Assembly (NCBI GenBank): GCA_029961685.1
Contig: JARWKL010000009.1
Location: forward strand, 16,673,237 to 16,737,236
Source of the DNA: Aristolochia californica
Taxonomy: Eukaryota > Streptophyta > Magnoliopsida > Piperales > Aristolochiaceae
DNA: 64,000 bases
Direction: 5' to 3'
This document shows positions 49,973-63,100 of the stretch, in pieces; positions within the stretch are counted from its first letter, which is position 1; each line of letters opens with the position of its first letter. A program made the position numbers and the translations under genes. Below the pieces are notes generated by a model. That model was not told the origin of the DNA, made no database searches, and saw only the letters and a program-made list of their open reading frames with translations.

Positions 49973-52002
49973 ATCATTGTAAACTGATTTATCATGCGTA
50001 ACGGGCCACATTTTTTTAAGGAATGACTTTTGGGTTGGGATTCAACACTCAGTTTAAAATTCCCTCGCCTCCCCTTTTCCCGACGATTGCAAAACCTGAT
50101 ATATAAAGACTAAAACGAGTTTTAAATCCCTAAAAATTACAAAAACTTTTTGGAAATATCTCTCTCCATATTTGTGCATTGTGCATTTCCATTTTAGATG
50201 TGTACATTTTTCTTAAATCAAAACTTGAGTTTTCACTTTTTCCTTCATCTCGTAGACAAAAAACAAAATAGATGACAACGAAATGAAAATTTTAGACTCT
50301 GTGTATGGAGAAAATTTAAAGCAATAACAAACGTAAGTAAAGAAAATTTATTCACACACCACAAATGAAGAAAAAAGTTTTCTTATCCATGTTTGGGAAA
50401 TTCCACTAGTTCAACAACCCCAATAGGTTGGAATTTGATAAGAAAGAGATTTTTCTACACATGCTTTAAAAAATGGATATGCATGGCTCAAAACATGTTA
50501 AAGTTGCAAATGACCCATGGATCCAAACCTTTCAAAAAGAATAAAAAACTTCCCATTAAATTCTCAAGTGAACGTGCGGTGGGATATTTAACCGAGTCAA
50601 ACAAGCCATTATTTTGCCCATTAACAAAAAGCTGACCTAGCGATCATTGATCATTGTAAACTGATTTATCATGCGTAACGGGCCACATTTTTTTAAGGAA
50701 TGACTTTTGGGTTGGGATTCAACACTCAGTTTAAAATTCCCTCGCCTCCCCTTTTCCCGACGATTGCAAAACCTGATATATAAAGACTAAAACGAGTTTT
50801 AAATCCCTAAAAATTACAAAAAATTTTTAAAAATATCTCTCTCCATATTTGTGCATTGTGCATTTCCATTTTAGATGTGTACATTTTTCTTAAATCAAAA
50901 CTTGAGTTTTCACTCTTACCTTCATCTCGTAGACAAAAAACAGAATAGATGACAACGAAATGAAAATTTTAGACTCTGTGTATGGAGAAAATTTAAAGCA
51001 ATAACAAACGTAAGTAAAGAAAATTTATTCACACACCACAAATGAAGAAAAAAGTTTTCTCATCCAAGTTTGGGAAATTCCACTAGTTCAACAACCCCAA
51101 TAGGTTGGAATTTGATAAGAAAGGGATTTTTCTACACATGCTTTAAAAAATGGATATGCATGCTCGAAACATGTTAAAGTTGCAGATGACCCATGGATCC
51201 AAACCTTTCAAAAAGAATAAAAAACTTCTCATTAAATTCTCAAGTGAAGGTGCTGTGGGATATTTAACCGAGTCTAACAAGCCATTATTTTGCCCATTAA
51301 CAAAAAGCTGACCTAGCGATCATTGATCATTGTAAACTGATTTATCATGCGTAACGGGCCACATTTTTTTAAGGAATGACTTTTGGGTTGGGATTCAACA
51401 CACTGTTTAAAATTCCCTCGCCTCCCCTTTTCCCGACGATTGCAAAACCTGATATATAAAGACTAAAACGAGTTTTAAATCCCTAAAAATTACAAAAACT
51501 TTTTGGAAATATCTCTCTCCATATTTGTGCATTGTGCATTTCCATTTTAGATGTGTACATTTTTCTTAAATCAAAACTTGAGTTTTCACTTTTTCCTTCA
51601 TCTCGTAGACAAAAAACAGAATAGATGACAACGAAATGAAAATTTTAGACTCTGTGTATGGAGAAAATTTAAAGCAATAACAAACGTAAGTAAAGAAAAT
51701 TTATTCACACACCACAAATGAAGAAAAAAGTTTTCTCATCCATTTTTGGGAAATTCCACTAGTTCAACAACCCCAATAGGTTGGAATTTGATAAGAAAGA
51801 GATTTTTCTACACATGCTTTAAAAAATGGATATGCATGGCTCGAAACATGTTAAAGTTGCAAATGACCCATGGATCCAAACCTTTCAAAAAGAATAAAAA
51901 ACTTCTCATTAAATTCTCTAGTGAACGTGCGGTGGGATATTTAACCGAGTCAAACAAGCCATTATTTTGCCCATTAACAAAAATCTGACCTAGCGATCAT
52001 TG
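49973..52002 (+). repeat. Three transitional monomers
   Basis: Monomers start at 49973, 50650 and 51326 (677, 676 and 677 bp). They drop the GTACG and CTACGG markers of the preceding cluster and show the TTACAAAAACTTTTT variant that dominates downstream. The 50650 unit has AATTTTTAAAAATATC near 50822 and CACTCTTACC near 50912. The 51326 unit introduces CACACTGTTT near 51399, which recurs in the hexameric units, and has CATTTTTGGG near 51742. Right parts resemble the hexamer members, so these are probably edge monomers from which, or beside which, the hexamer was amplified. Confidence 0.75.
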
Positions 52003-55000
52003 ATCATTGTAAACTGATTTATCATGCGTAACGGGCCACATTTTTTTAAGGAATGATTTTTGGGTTGTTATTCAACACTCAGTTTAAAATTCCCTCGCCT
52101 CCCCTTTTCCCGACGATTGCAAAACCTGATATATAAAGACTAAAACGAGTTTCAAATCCCTAAAAATTACACAAACATTTTTGAAATATCTCGCTCCATA
52201 TTTGTGCATTGTGCATTTCCATTTTAGATGTGTACATTTTTCTTAAATCAAAACTTGAGTTTTCACTTTTTCCTTTATCTCGTAGACAAAAAACAGAATA
52301 GATGATAACGAAATGAAAATTTTAGACTCTGTGTATGGAAAACATTTAAAGCAATAACAAACGTAAGTAAAGAAAATTTATTCACACACCACAAATGAAG
52401 AAAAAAGTTTTCTCATCCAAGTTTGGGAAATTCCACTAGTTAAACAACCCCAATAGGTTGGAATTTGATAAGAAAGAGATTTTTCTACACATGCTTTAAA
52501 AAATGGATATGCATGGCTCGAAACATGTTAAAGTTGCAAATGACCCATGGATCCAAACCTTTCAAAAAGAATAAAAAACTTCTCATTAAATTCTCAAGTG
52601 AACGTGCGGTGGGATATTTAACCGAGTCAAACAAGCCATTATTTTGCCCATTAACAAAAAGCTGACCTAGCGATCATTGATCATTGTAAACTGATTTATC
52701 ATGCGTAACGGGCCACATTTTTTTAAGGAATGGCTTTTGGTTGGGATTCAACACACTGTTTAAAATTCCCTCGCCTCCCCTTTTCCCGACGATTGCAAAA
52801 CCTGATATATAAAGACTAAAACGAGTTTTAAATCCCTAAAAATTACAAAAACTTTTTGAAAATATCTCTCTCCATATTTGTGCATTGTGCATTTCCATTT
52901 TAGATGTGTACATTTTTCTTAAATCAAAACTTGAGTTTTCACTTTTTCCTTCATCTCGTAGACAAAAAACAGAATAGATGACAACGAAATGAAAATTTTA
53001 GACTCTGTGTATGGAGAAAATTTAAAGCAATAACAAACGTAAGTAAAGAAAATTTATTCACACTACAAATGAAGAAAAAAGTTTTCTCATCCAAGTTTGG
53101 GAAATTCCACTAGTTCAACAACCCCAATAGGTTGGAATTTGATAAGAAAGGGATTTTTCTACACATGCTTTAAAAAATGGATATGCATGCTCGAAACATG
53201 TTAAAGTTGCAAATGACCCATGGATCCACACCTTTCAAAAAGAATAAAAAACTTCTCATTAAATTCTCAAGTGAAGGTGCGGTGGGATATTTAACCGAGT
53301 CTAACAAGCCATTATTTTGCCCATTAACAAAAAGCTGACCTAGCGATCATTGATCATTGTAAACTGATTTATCATGCGTAACGGGCCACATTTTTTTAAG
53401 GAATGACTTTTGGGTTGGGATTCAACACACTGTTTAAAATTCCCTCGCCTCCCCTTTTCCCGACGATTGCAAAACCTGATATATAAAGACTAAAACGAGT
53501 TTTAAATCCCTAAAAATTACAAAAACTTTTTGGAAATATCTCTCTCCATATTTGTGCATCGTGCATTTCCATTTTAGATGTGTACATTTTTCTTAAATCA
53601 AAACTTGAGTTTTCACTTTTTCCTTCATCTCGTAGACAAAAAACAGAATAGATGACAACGAAATGAAAATTTTAGACTCTGTGTATGGAGAAAATTTAAA
53701 GCAATAACAAACGTAAGTAAAGAAAATTTATTCACACACCACAAATGAAGAAAAAAGTTTTCTCATCCAAGTTTGGGAAATTCCACTAGTTCAACAACCC
53801 CAATAGGTTGGAATTTGATAAGAAAGGGATTTTTCTACACATGCTTTAAAAAATGGATATGCATGCTCGAAACATGTTAAAGTTGCAGATGACCCATGGA
53901 TCCAAACCTTTCAAAAAGAATAAAAAACTTCTCATTAAATTCTCAAGTGAAGGTGCGGTGGGATATTTAACCGAGTCTAACAAGCCATTATTTTGCCCAT
54001 TAACAAAAAGCTGACCTAGCGATCATTGATCATTGTAAACTGATTTATCATGCGTAACGGGCCACATTTTTTTAAGGAATGACTTTTGGGTTGGGATTCA
54101 ACACACTGTTTAAAATTCCCTCGCCTCCCCTTTTCCCGACGATTGCAAAACCTGATATATAAAGACTAAAACGAGTTTTAAATCCCTAAAAATTACAAAA
54201 ACTTTTTGGAAATATCTCTCTCCGTATTTGTGCATTGTGCATTTCCATTTTAGATGTGTACATTTTTCTTAAATCAAAACTTGAGTTTTCACTTTTTCCT
54301 TCATCTCGTAGACAAAAAACAGAATAGATGACAACGAAATGAAAATTTTAGACTCTTTGTATGGAGAAAATTTAAAGCAATAACAAACGTAAGTAAAGAA
54401 AATTTATTCACACACCACAAATGAAGAAAAAAGTTTTCTCATCCATGTTTGGGAAATTCCACTAGTTCAACAACCCCAATAGGTTGGAATTTGATAAGAA
54501 AGAGATTTTTCTACACATGCTTTAAAAAATGGATATGCATGGCTCGAAACATGTTAAAGTTGCAAATGACCCATGGATCCAAACCTTTCAAAAAGAATAA
54601 AAAACTTCTCATTAAATTCTCAAGTGAACGTGCGGTGGGATATTTAACCGAGTCAAACAAGCCATTATTTTGCCCATTAACAAAAAGCTGACCTAGCGAT
54701 CATTGATCATTGTAAACTGATTTATCATGCGTAACGGGCCACATTTTTTTAAGGAATGACTTTTGGGTTGGGATTCAACACTCAGTTTAAAATTCCCTCG
54801 CCTCCCCTTTTCCCGACGATTGCAAAACCTGATATATAAAGAGTAAAACGAGTTTTAAATCCCTAAAAATTACACAAACTTTTTGGAAATATCTCTCTCC
54901 GTATTTGTGCATTGCGCATTTCCATTTTAGATGTGTACATTTTTCTTAAATCAAAACTTGAGTTTTCACTTTTTCCTTCATCTCGTAGACAAAAAACAGA

Positions 55001-56056
55001 ATAGATGACAACGAAATGAAAATTTTAGACTCTGTGTATGGAGAAAATTTAAAGCAATAACAAACGTAAGTAAAGAAAATTTATTCACACACCACAAAAG
55101 AAGAAAAAAGTTTTCTCATCCAAGTTTGGGAAATTCCACTAGTTCAACAACCCCAATAGGTTGGAATTTGATAAGAAAGAGATTTTTCTACACATGCTTT
55201 AAAAAATGGATATGCATGGCTCGAAACATGTTAAAGTTGCAAATGACCCATGGATCCAAACCTTTCAAAAAGAATAAAAAACTTCTCATTAAATTCTCAA
55301 GTGAACGTGCGGTGGGATATTTAACCGAGTCAAACAAGCCATTATTTTGCCCATTAACAAAAAGCTGACCTAGCGATCATTGATCATTGTAAACTGATTT
55401 ATCATGCGTAACGGGCCACATTTTTTTAAGGAATGACTTTTGGGTTGGGATTCAACACACTGTTTAAAATTCCCTCGCCTCCCCTTTTCCCGACGATTGC
55501 AAAACCTGATATTTAAAGACTAAAACGAGTTTTAAATCCCTAAAAATTACAAAAACTTTTTGGAAATATCTCTCTCCATATTTGTGCATTGTGCATTTCC
55601 ATTTTAGATGTGTACATTTTTCTTAAATCAAAACTTGAGTTTTCACTTTTTCCTTCATCTCGTAGACAAAAAACAGAATAGATGACAACGAAATGAAAAT
55701 TTTAGATTCTGTGTATGGAGAAAATTTAAAGCAATAACAAACGTAAGTAAAGAAAATTTATTCACACTACAAATGAAGAAAAAAGTTTTCTCATCCAAGT
55801 TTGGGAAATTCCACTAGTTCAACAACCCCAATAGGTTGGAATTTGATAAGAAAGGGATTTTTCTACACATGCTTTAAAAAAAGGATATGCAAGCTCGAAA
55901 CATGTTAAAGTTTCAAATGACCCATGGATCCACACCTTTCAAAAAGAATAAAAAACTTCTCATTAAATTCTCAAGTGAAGGTGCGGTGGGATATTTAACC
56001 GAGTCTAACAAGCCATTATTTTGCCCATTAACAAAAAGCTGACCTAGCGATCATTG
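52003..56056 (+). repeat. 6-monomer higher-order unit, copy 1
   Basis: Monomers start at 52003, 52680, 53353, 54029, 54706 and 55383 (677, 673, 676, 677, 677 and 674 bp). Each has private markers. The first has GAGTTTCAAATCC, GGAAAACATT and AGTTAAACAACC. The second has GGCTTTTGGTTGGG and CACACTACAAATG. The third has CATCGTGCAT and GCAGATGACC. The fourth has CTCTTTGTATGG and CCATGTTTGGG. The fifth has AAAGAGTAAAAC and ATTGCGCATTT. The sixth has GATATTTAAAG and AAAGGATATGCAAGC. All recur 4054 bp downstream. The first unit differs from its partner by GATTTTTGGGTTGTTA near 52056 and TCGCTCC near 52191. Confidence 0.92.
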
Positions 56057-59000
56057 ATCATTGTAAACTGATTTATCATGCGTAACGGGCCACATTTTTT
56101 TAAGGAATGACTTTTGGGTTGGGATTCAACACTCAGTTTAAAATTCCCTCGCCTCCCCTTTTCCCGACGATTGCAAAACCTGATATATAAAGACTAAAAC
56201 GAGTTTCAAATCCCTAAAAATTACACAAACATTTTTGAAATATCTCTCTCCATATTTGTGCATTGTGCATTTCCATTTTAGATGTGTACATTTTTCTTAA
56301 ATCAAAACTTGAGTTTTCACTTTTTCCTTTATCTCGTAGACAAAAAACAGAATAGATGATAACGAAATGAAAATTTTAGACTCTGTGTATGGAAAACATT
56401 TAAAGCAATAACAAACGTAAGTAAAGAAAATTTATTCACACACCACAAATGAAGAAAAAAGTTTTCTCATCCAAGTTTGGGAAATTCCACTAGTTAAACA
56501 ACCCCAATAGGTTGGAATTTGATAAGAAAGAGATTTTTCTACACATGCTTTAAAAAATGGATATGCATGGCTCGAAACATGTTAAAGTTGCAAATGACCC
56601 ATGGATCCAAACCTTTCAAAAAGAATAAAAAACTTCTCATTAAATTCTCAAGTGAACGTGCGGTGGGATATTTAACCGAGTCAAACAAGCCATTATTTTG
56701 CCCATTAACAAAAAGCTGACCTAGCGATCATTGATCATTGTAAACTGATTTATCATGCGTAACGGGCCACATTTTTTTAAGGAATGGCTTTTGGTTGGGA
56801 TTCAACACACTGTTTAAAATTCCCTCGCCTCCCCTTTTCCCGACGATTGCAAAACCTGATATATAAAGACTAAAACGAGTTTTAAATCCCTAAAAATTAC
56901 AAAAACTTTTTGAAAATATCTCTCTCCATATTTGTGCATTGTGCATTTCCATTTTAGATGTGTACATTTTTCTTAAATCAAAACTTGAGTTTTCACTTTT
57001 TCCTTCATCTCGTAGACAAAAAACAGAATAGATGACAACGAAATGAAAATTTTAGACTCTGTGTATGGAGAAAATTTAAAGCAATAACAAACGTAAGTAA
57101 AGAAAATTTATTCACACTACAAATGAAGAAAAAAGTTTTCTCATCCAAGTTTGGGAAATTCCACTAGTTCAACAACCCCAATAGGTTGGAATTTGATAAG
57201 AAAGGGATTTTTCTACACATGCTTTAAAAAATGGATATGCATGCTCGAAACATGTTAAAGTTGCAAATGACCCATGGATCCACACCTTTCAAAAAGAATA
57301 AAAAACTTCTCATTAAATTCTCAAGTGAAGGTGCGGTGGGATATTTAACCGAGTCTAACAAGCCATTATTTTGCCCATTAACAAAAAGCTGACCTAGCGA
57401 TCATTGATCATTGTAAACTGATTTATCATGCGTAACGGGCCACATTTTTTTAAGGAATGACTTTTGGGTTGGGATTCAACACACTGTTTAAAATTCCCTC
57501 GCCTCCCCTTTTCCCGACGATTGCAAAACCTGATATATAAAGACTAAAACGAGTTTTAAATCCCTAAAAATTACAAAAACTTTTTGGAAATATCTCTCTC
57601 CATATTTGTGCATCGTGCATTTCCATTTTAGATGTGTACATTTTTCTTAAATCAAAACTTGAGTTTTCACTTTTTCCTTCATCTCGTAGACAAAAAACAG
57701 AATAGATGACAACGAAATGAAAATTTTAGACTCTGTGTATGGAGAAAATTTAAAGCAATAACAAACGTAAGTAAAGAAAATTTATTCACACACCACAAAT
57801 GAAGAAAAAAGTTTTCTCATCCAAGTTTGGGAAATTCCACTAGTTCAACAACCCCAATAGGTTGGAATTTGATAAGAAAGGGATTTTTCTACACATGCTT
57901 TAAAAAATGGATATGCATGCTCGAAACATGTTAAAGTTGCAGATGACCCATGGATCCAAACCTTTCAAAAAGAATAAAAAACTTCTCATTAAATTCTCAA
58001 GTGAAGGTGCGGTGGGATATTTAACCGAGTCTAACAAGCCATTATTTTGCCCATTAACAAAAAGCTGACCTAGCGATCATTGATCATTGTAAACTGATTT
58101 ATCATGCGTAACGGGCCACATTTTTTTAAGGAATGACTTTTGGGTTGGGATTCAACACACTGTTTAAAATTCCCTCGCCTCCCCTTTTCCCGACGATTGC
58201 AAAACCTGATATATAAAGAGTAAAACGAGTTTTAAATCCCTAAAAATTATAAAAACTTTTTGGAAATATCTCTCTCCGTATTTGTGCATTGTGCATTTCC
58301 ATTTTAGATGTGTACATTTTTCTTAAATCAAAACTTGAGTTTTCACTTTTTCCTTCATCTCGTAGACAAAAAACAGAATAGATGACAACGAAATGAAAAT
58401 TTTAGACTCTTTGTATGGAGAAAATTTAAAGCAATAACAAACGTAAGTAAAGAAAATTTATTCACACACCACAAATGAAGAAAAAAGTTTTCTCATCCAT
58501 GTTTGGGAAATTCCACTAGTTCAACAACCCCAATAGGTTGGAATTTGATAAGAAAGAGATTTTTCTACACATGCTTTAAAAAATGGATATGCATGGCTCG
58601 AAACATGTTAAAGTTGCAAATGACCCATGGATCCAAACCTTTCAAAAAGAATAAAAAACTTCTCATTAAATTCTCAAGTGAACGTGCGGTGGGATATTTA
58701 ACCGAGTCAAACAAGCCATTATTTTGCCCATTAACAAAAAGCTGACCTAGCGATCATTGATCATTGTAAACTGATTTATCATGCGTAACGGGCCACATTT
58801 TTTTAAGGAATGACTTTTGGGTTGGGATTCAACACTCAGTTTAAAATTCCCTCGCCTCCCCTTTTCCCGACGATTGCAAAACCTGATATATAAAGAGTAA
58901 AACGAGTTTTAAATCCCTAAAAATTACACAAACTTTTTGGAAATATCTCTCTCCATATTTGTGCATTGCGCATTTCCATTTTAGATGTGTACATTTTTCT

Positions 59001-60110
59001 TAAATCAAAACTTGAGTTTTCACTTTTTCCTTCATCTCGTAGACAAAAAACAGAATAGATGACAACGAAATGAAAATTTTAGACTCTGTGTATGGAGAAA
59101 ATTTAAAGCAATAACAAACGTAAGTAAAGAAAATTTATTCACACACCACAAATGAAGAAAAAAGTTTTCTCATCCAAGTTTGGGAAATTCCACTAGTTCA
59201 ACAACCCCAATAGGTTGGAATTTGATAAGAAAGAGATTTTTCTACACATGCTTTAAAAAATGGATATGCATGGCTCGAAACATGTTAAAGTTGCAAATGA
59301 CCCATGGATCCAAACCTTTCAAAAAGAATAAAAAACTTCTCATTAAATTCTCAAGTGAACGTGCGGTGGGATATTTAACCGAGTCAAACAAGCCATTATT
59401 TTGCCCATTAACAAAAAGCTGACCTAGCGATCATTGATCATTGTAAACTGATTTATCATGCGTAACGGGCCACATTTTTTTAAGGAATGACTTTTGGGTT
59501 GGGATTCAACACACTGTTTAAAATTCCCTCGCCTCCCCTTTTCCCGACGATTGCAAAACCTGATATTTAAAGACTAAAACGAGTTTTAAATCCCTAAAAA
59601 TTACAAAAACTTTTTGGAAATATCTCTCTCCATATTTGTGCATTGTGCATTTCCATTTTAGATGTGTACATTTTTCTTAAATCAAAACTTGAGTTTTCAC
59701 TTTTTCCTTCATCTCGTAGACAAAAAACAGAATAGATGACAACGAAATGAAAATTTTAGACTCTGTGTATGGAGAAAATTTAAAGCAATAACAAACGTAA
59801 GTAAAGAAAATTTATTCACACTACAAATGAAGAAAAAAGTTTTCTCATCCAAGTTTGGGAAATTCCACTAGTTCAACAACCCCAACAGGTTGGAATTTGA
59901 TAAGAAAGGGATTTTTCTACACATGCTTTAAAAAAAGGATATGCAAGCTCGAAACATGTTAAAGTTTCAAATGACCCATGGATCCACACCTTTCAAAAAG
60001 AATAAAAAACTTCTCATTAAATTCTCAAGTGAAGGTGCGGTGGGATATTTAACCGAGTCTAACAAGCCATTATTTTGCCCATTAACAAAAAGCTGACCTA
60101 GCGATCATTG
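56057..60110 (+). repeat. 6-monomer higher-order unit, copy 2
   Basis: Monomers start at 56057, 56734, 57407, 58083, 58760 and 59437, each exactly 4054 bp after its partner in 52003-56056 and equal to it in length. Differences seen by eye are few. They include AAAGAGTAAAAC and AAATTATAAAAAC in 58083 where 54029 has AAAGAC and AAATTAC, CCATATTTG in 58760 against CCGTATTTG in 54706, and CCAACAGG near 59883. The match includes the 2-bp loss in CACACTACAAATG in the second and sixth members. Conservation of these private indels makes duplication of the whole hexamer much more likely than independent mutation. Confidence 0.92.
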
Positions 60111-63100
60111 ATCATTGTAAACTGATTTATCATGCGTAACGGGCCACATTTTTTTAAGGAATGACTTTTGGGTTGGGATTCAACACACTGTTTAAAATTC
60201 CCTCGCCTCCCCTTTTCCCGACGATTGCAAAACCTGATATATAAAGACTAAAACGATTTTTAAATCCCTAAAAATTACAAAAACTTTTTGGAAATATCTC
60301 TCTCCATATTTGTGCATTGTGCATTTCCATTTTAGATGTGTACATTTTTCTTAAATCAAAACTTGAGTTTTCACTTTTTCCTTCATCTCGTAGACAAAAA
60401 ACAGAATAGATGACAACGAAATGAAAATTTTAGACTCTATGTATGGAGAAAATTTAAAGCAATAACAAACGTAAGAAAAGAAAATTTATTCACACACCAC
60501 AAATGAAGAAAAAAGTTTTCTCATCCAAGTTTGGGAAATTCCACTAGTTCAACAACCCCAATAGGTTGGAATTTGATAAGAAAGAGATTTTTCTACACAT
60601 GCTTTAAAAAATGGATATGCATGCTCGAAACATGTTAAAGTGGCAAATGACCCATTGATCCAAACCTTTCAAAAAGAATAAAAAATTTCTCATTAAATTC
60701 TCAAGTGAACGTGCGGTGGGATATTTAACCGAGTCAAACAAGCCATTATTTTGCCCATTAACAAAAAGCTGACCTAGCGATCATTGATCATTGTAAACTG
60801 ATTTATCATGCGTAACGGGCCACATTTTTTTAAGGAATGACTTTTGGGTTGGTATTCAACACTCAGTTTAAAATTCCCTCGCCTCCCCTTTTCCCGACGA
60901 TTGCAAAACCTGATATATAAAGAGTAAAATGAGTTTTAAATCCCTAAAAATTACACAAACTTTTTGGAAATATCTCTCTCCGTATTTGTGCATTGTGCAT
61001 TTCCATTTTAGATGTGTACATTTTTCTTAAATCAAAACATGAGTTTTCACTTTTTCCTTCATCTCGTAGACAAAAAACAGAATAGATGACAACGAAATGA
61101 AAATTTTAGACTCTGTGTATGGAGAAAATTTAAAGCAATAACAAACGTAAGTAAAGAAAATATATTCACACACCACAAATGAAGAAAAAAGTTTTCTCAT
61201 CCAAGTTTGGGAAATTCCACTAGTTCAACAACCCCAATAGGTTGGAATTTGATAAGAAAGGGATTTTTCTACACATGCTTTAAAAAATGGATATGCATGC
61301 TCGAAACATGTTAAAGTTGCAAATGACCCATGGATCCAAACCTTTCAAAAAGAATAAAAAACTTCTCATTAAATTCTCAAGTGAAGGTGCGGTGGGATAT
61401 TTAACCGAGTCAAACAAGCCATTATTTTGCCCATTAACAAAAAGCTGACCTAGCGATCATTGATCATTGTAAACTGATTTATCATGCGTAACTGGCCACA
61501 TTTTTTTAAGGAATGACTTTTGGGTTGGGATTCAACACACTGTTTAAAATTCCCTCGCCTCCCCTTTTCCCGACGATTGCAAAACCTGATATTTAAAGAC
61601 TAAAACGAGTTTTAAATCCCTAAAAATTACAAAAACTTTTTGAAAATATCTCTCTCCATATTTGTGCATTGTGCATTTCCATTTTAGATGTGTACATTTT
61701 TCTTAAATCAAAACTTGAGTTTTCACTTTTTCCTTCATCTCGTAGACAAAAAACAGAATAGATGACAACGAAATGAAAATTTTAGACTCTGTGTATGGAG
61801 AAAATTTAAAGCAATAACAAACGTAAGTAAAGAAAATTTATTCACACTACAAATGAAGAAAAAAGTTTTCTCATCCAAGTTTGGGAAATTCCACTAGTTC
61901 AACAACCCCAATAGGTTGGAATTTGATAAGAAAGGGATTTTTCTACACATGCTTTAAAAAATGGATATGCATGCTCGAAACATGTTAAAGTTGCAAATGA
62001 CCCATGGATCCACACCTTTCAAAAAGAATAAAAAACTTCTCATTAAATTCTCAAGTGAAGGTGCGGTGGGATATTTAACCGAGTCTAACAAGCCATTATT
62101 TTGCCCATTAACAAAAAGCTGACCTAGCGATCATTGATCATTGTAAACTGATTTATCATGCGTAACGGGCCACATTTTTTTAAGGAATGACTTTTGGGTT
62201 GGGATTCAACACACTGTTTAAAATTCCCTCGCCTCCCCTTTTCCCGACGATTGCAAAACCTGATATATAAAGACTAAAACGAGTTTTAAATCCCTAAAAA
62301 TTACAAAAACTTTTTGGAAATATCTCTCTCCATATTTGTGCATCGTGCATTTCCATTTTAGATGTGTACATTTTTCTTAAATCAAAACTTGAGTTTTCAC
62401 TTTTTCCTTCATCTCGTAGACAAAAAACAGAATAGATGACAACGAAATGAAAATTTTAGACTCTGTGTATGGAGAAAATTTAAAGCAATAACAAACGTAA
62501 GTAAAGAAAATTTATTCACACACCACAAATGAAGAAAAAAGTTTTCTCATCCAAGTTTGGGAAATTCCACTAGTTCAACAACCCCAATAGGTTGGAATTT
62601 GATAAGAAAGGGATTTTTCTACACATGCTTTAAAAAATGGATATGCATGCTCGAAACATGTTAAAGTTGCAGATGACCCATGGATCCAAACCTTTCAAAA
62701 AGAATAAAAAACTTCTCATTAAATTCTCAAGTGAAGGTGCGGTGGGATATTTAACCGAGTCTAACAAGCCATTATTTTGCCCATTAACAAAAAGCTGACC
62801 TAGCGATCATTGATCATTGTAAACTGATTTATCATGCGTAACGGGCCACATTTTTTTAAGGAATGACTTTTGGGTTGGGATTCAACACACTGTTTAAAAT
62901 TCCCTCGCCTCCCCTTTTCCCGACGATTGCAAAACCTGATATATAAAGAGTAAAACGAGTTTTAAATCCCTAAAAATTACAAAAACTTTTTGGAAATATC
63001 TCTCTCCGTATTTGTGCATTGTGCATTTCCATTTTAGATGTGTACATTTTTCTTAAATCAAAACTTGAGTTTTCACTTTTTCCTTCATCTCGTAGACAAA

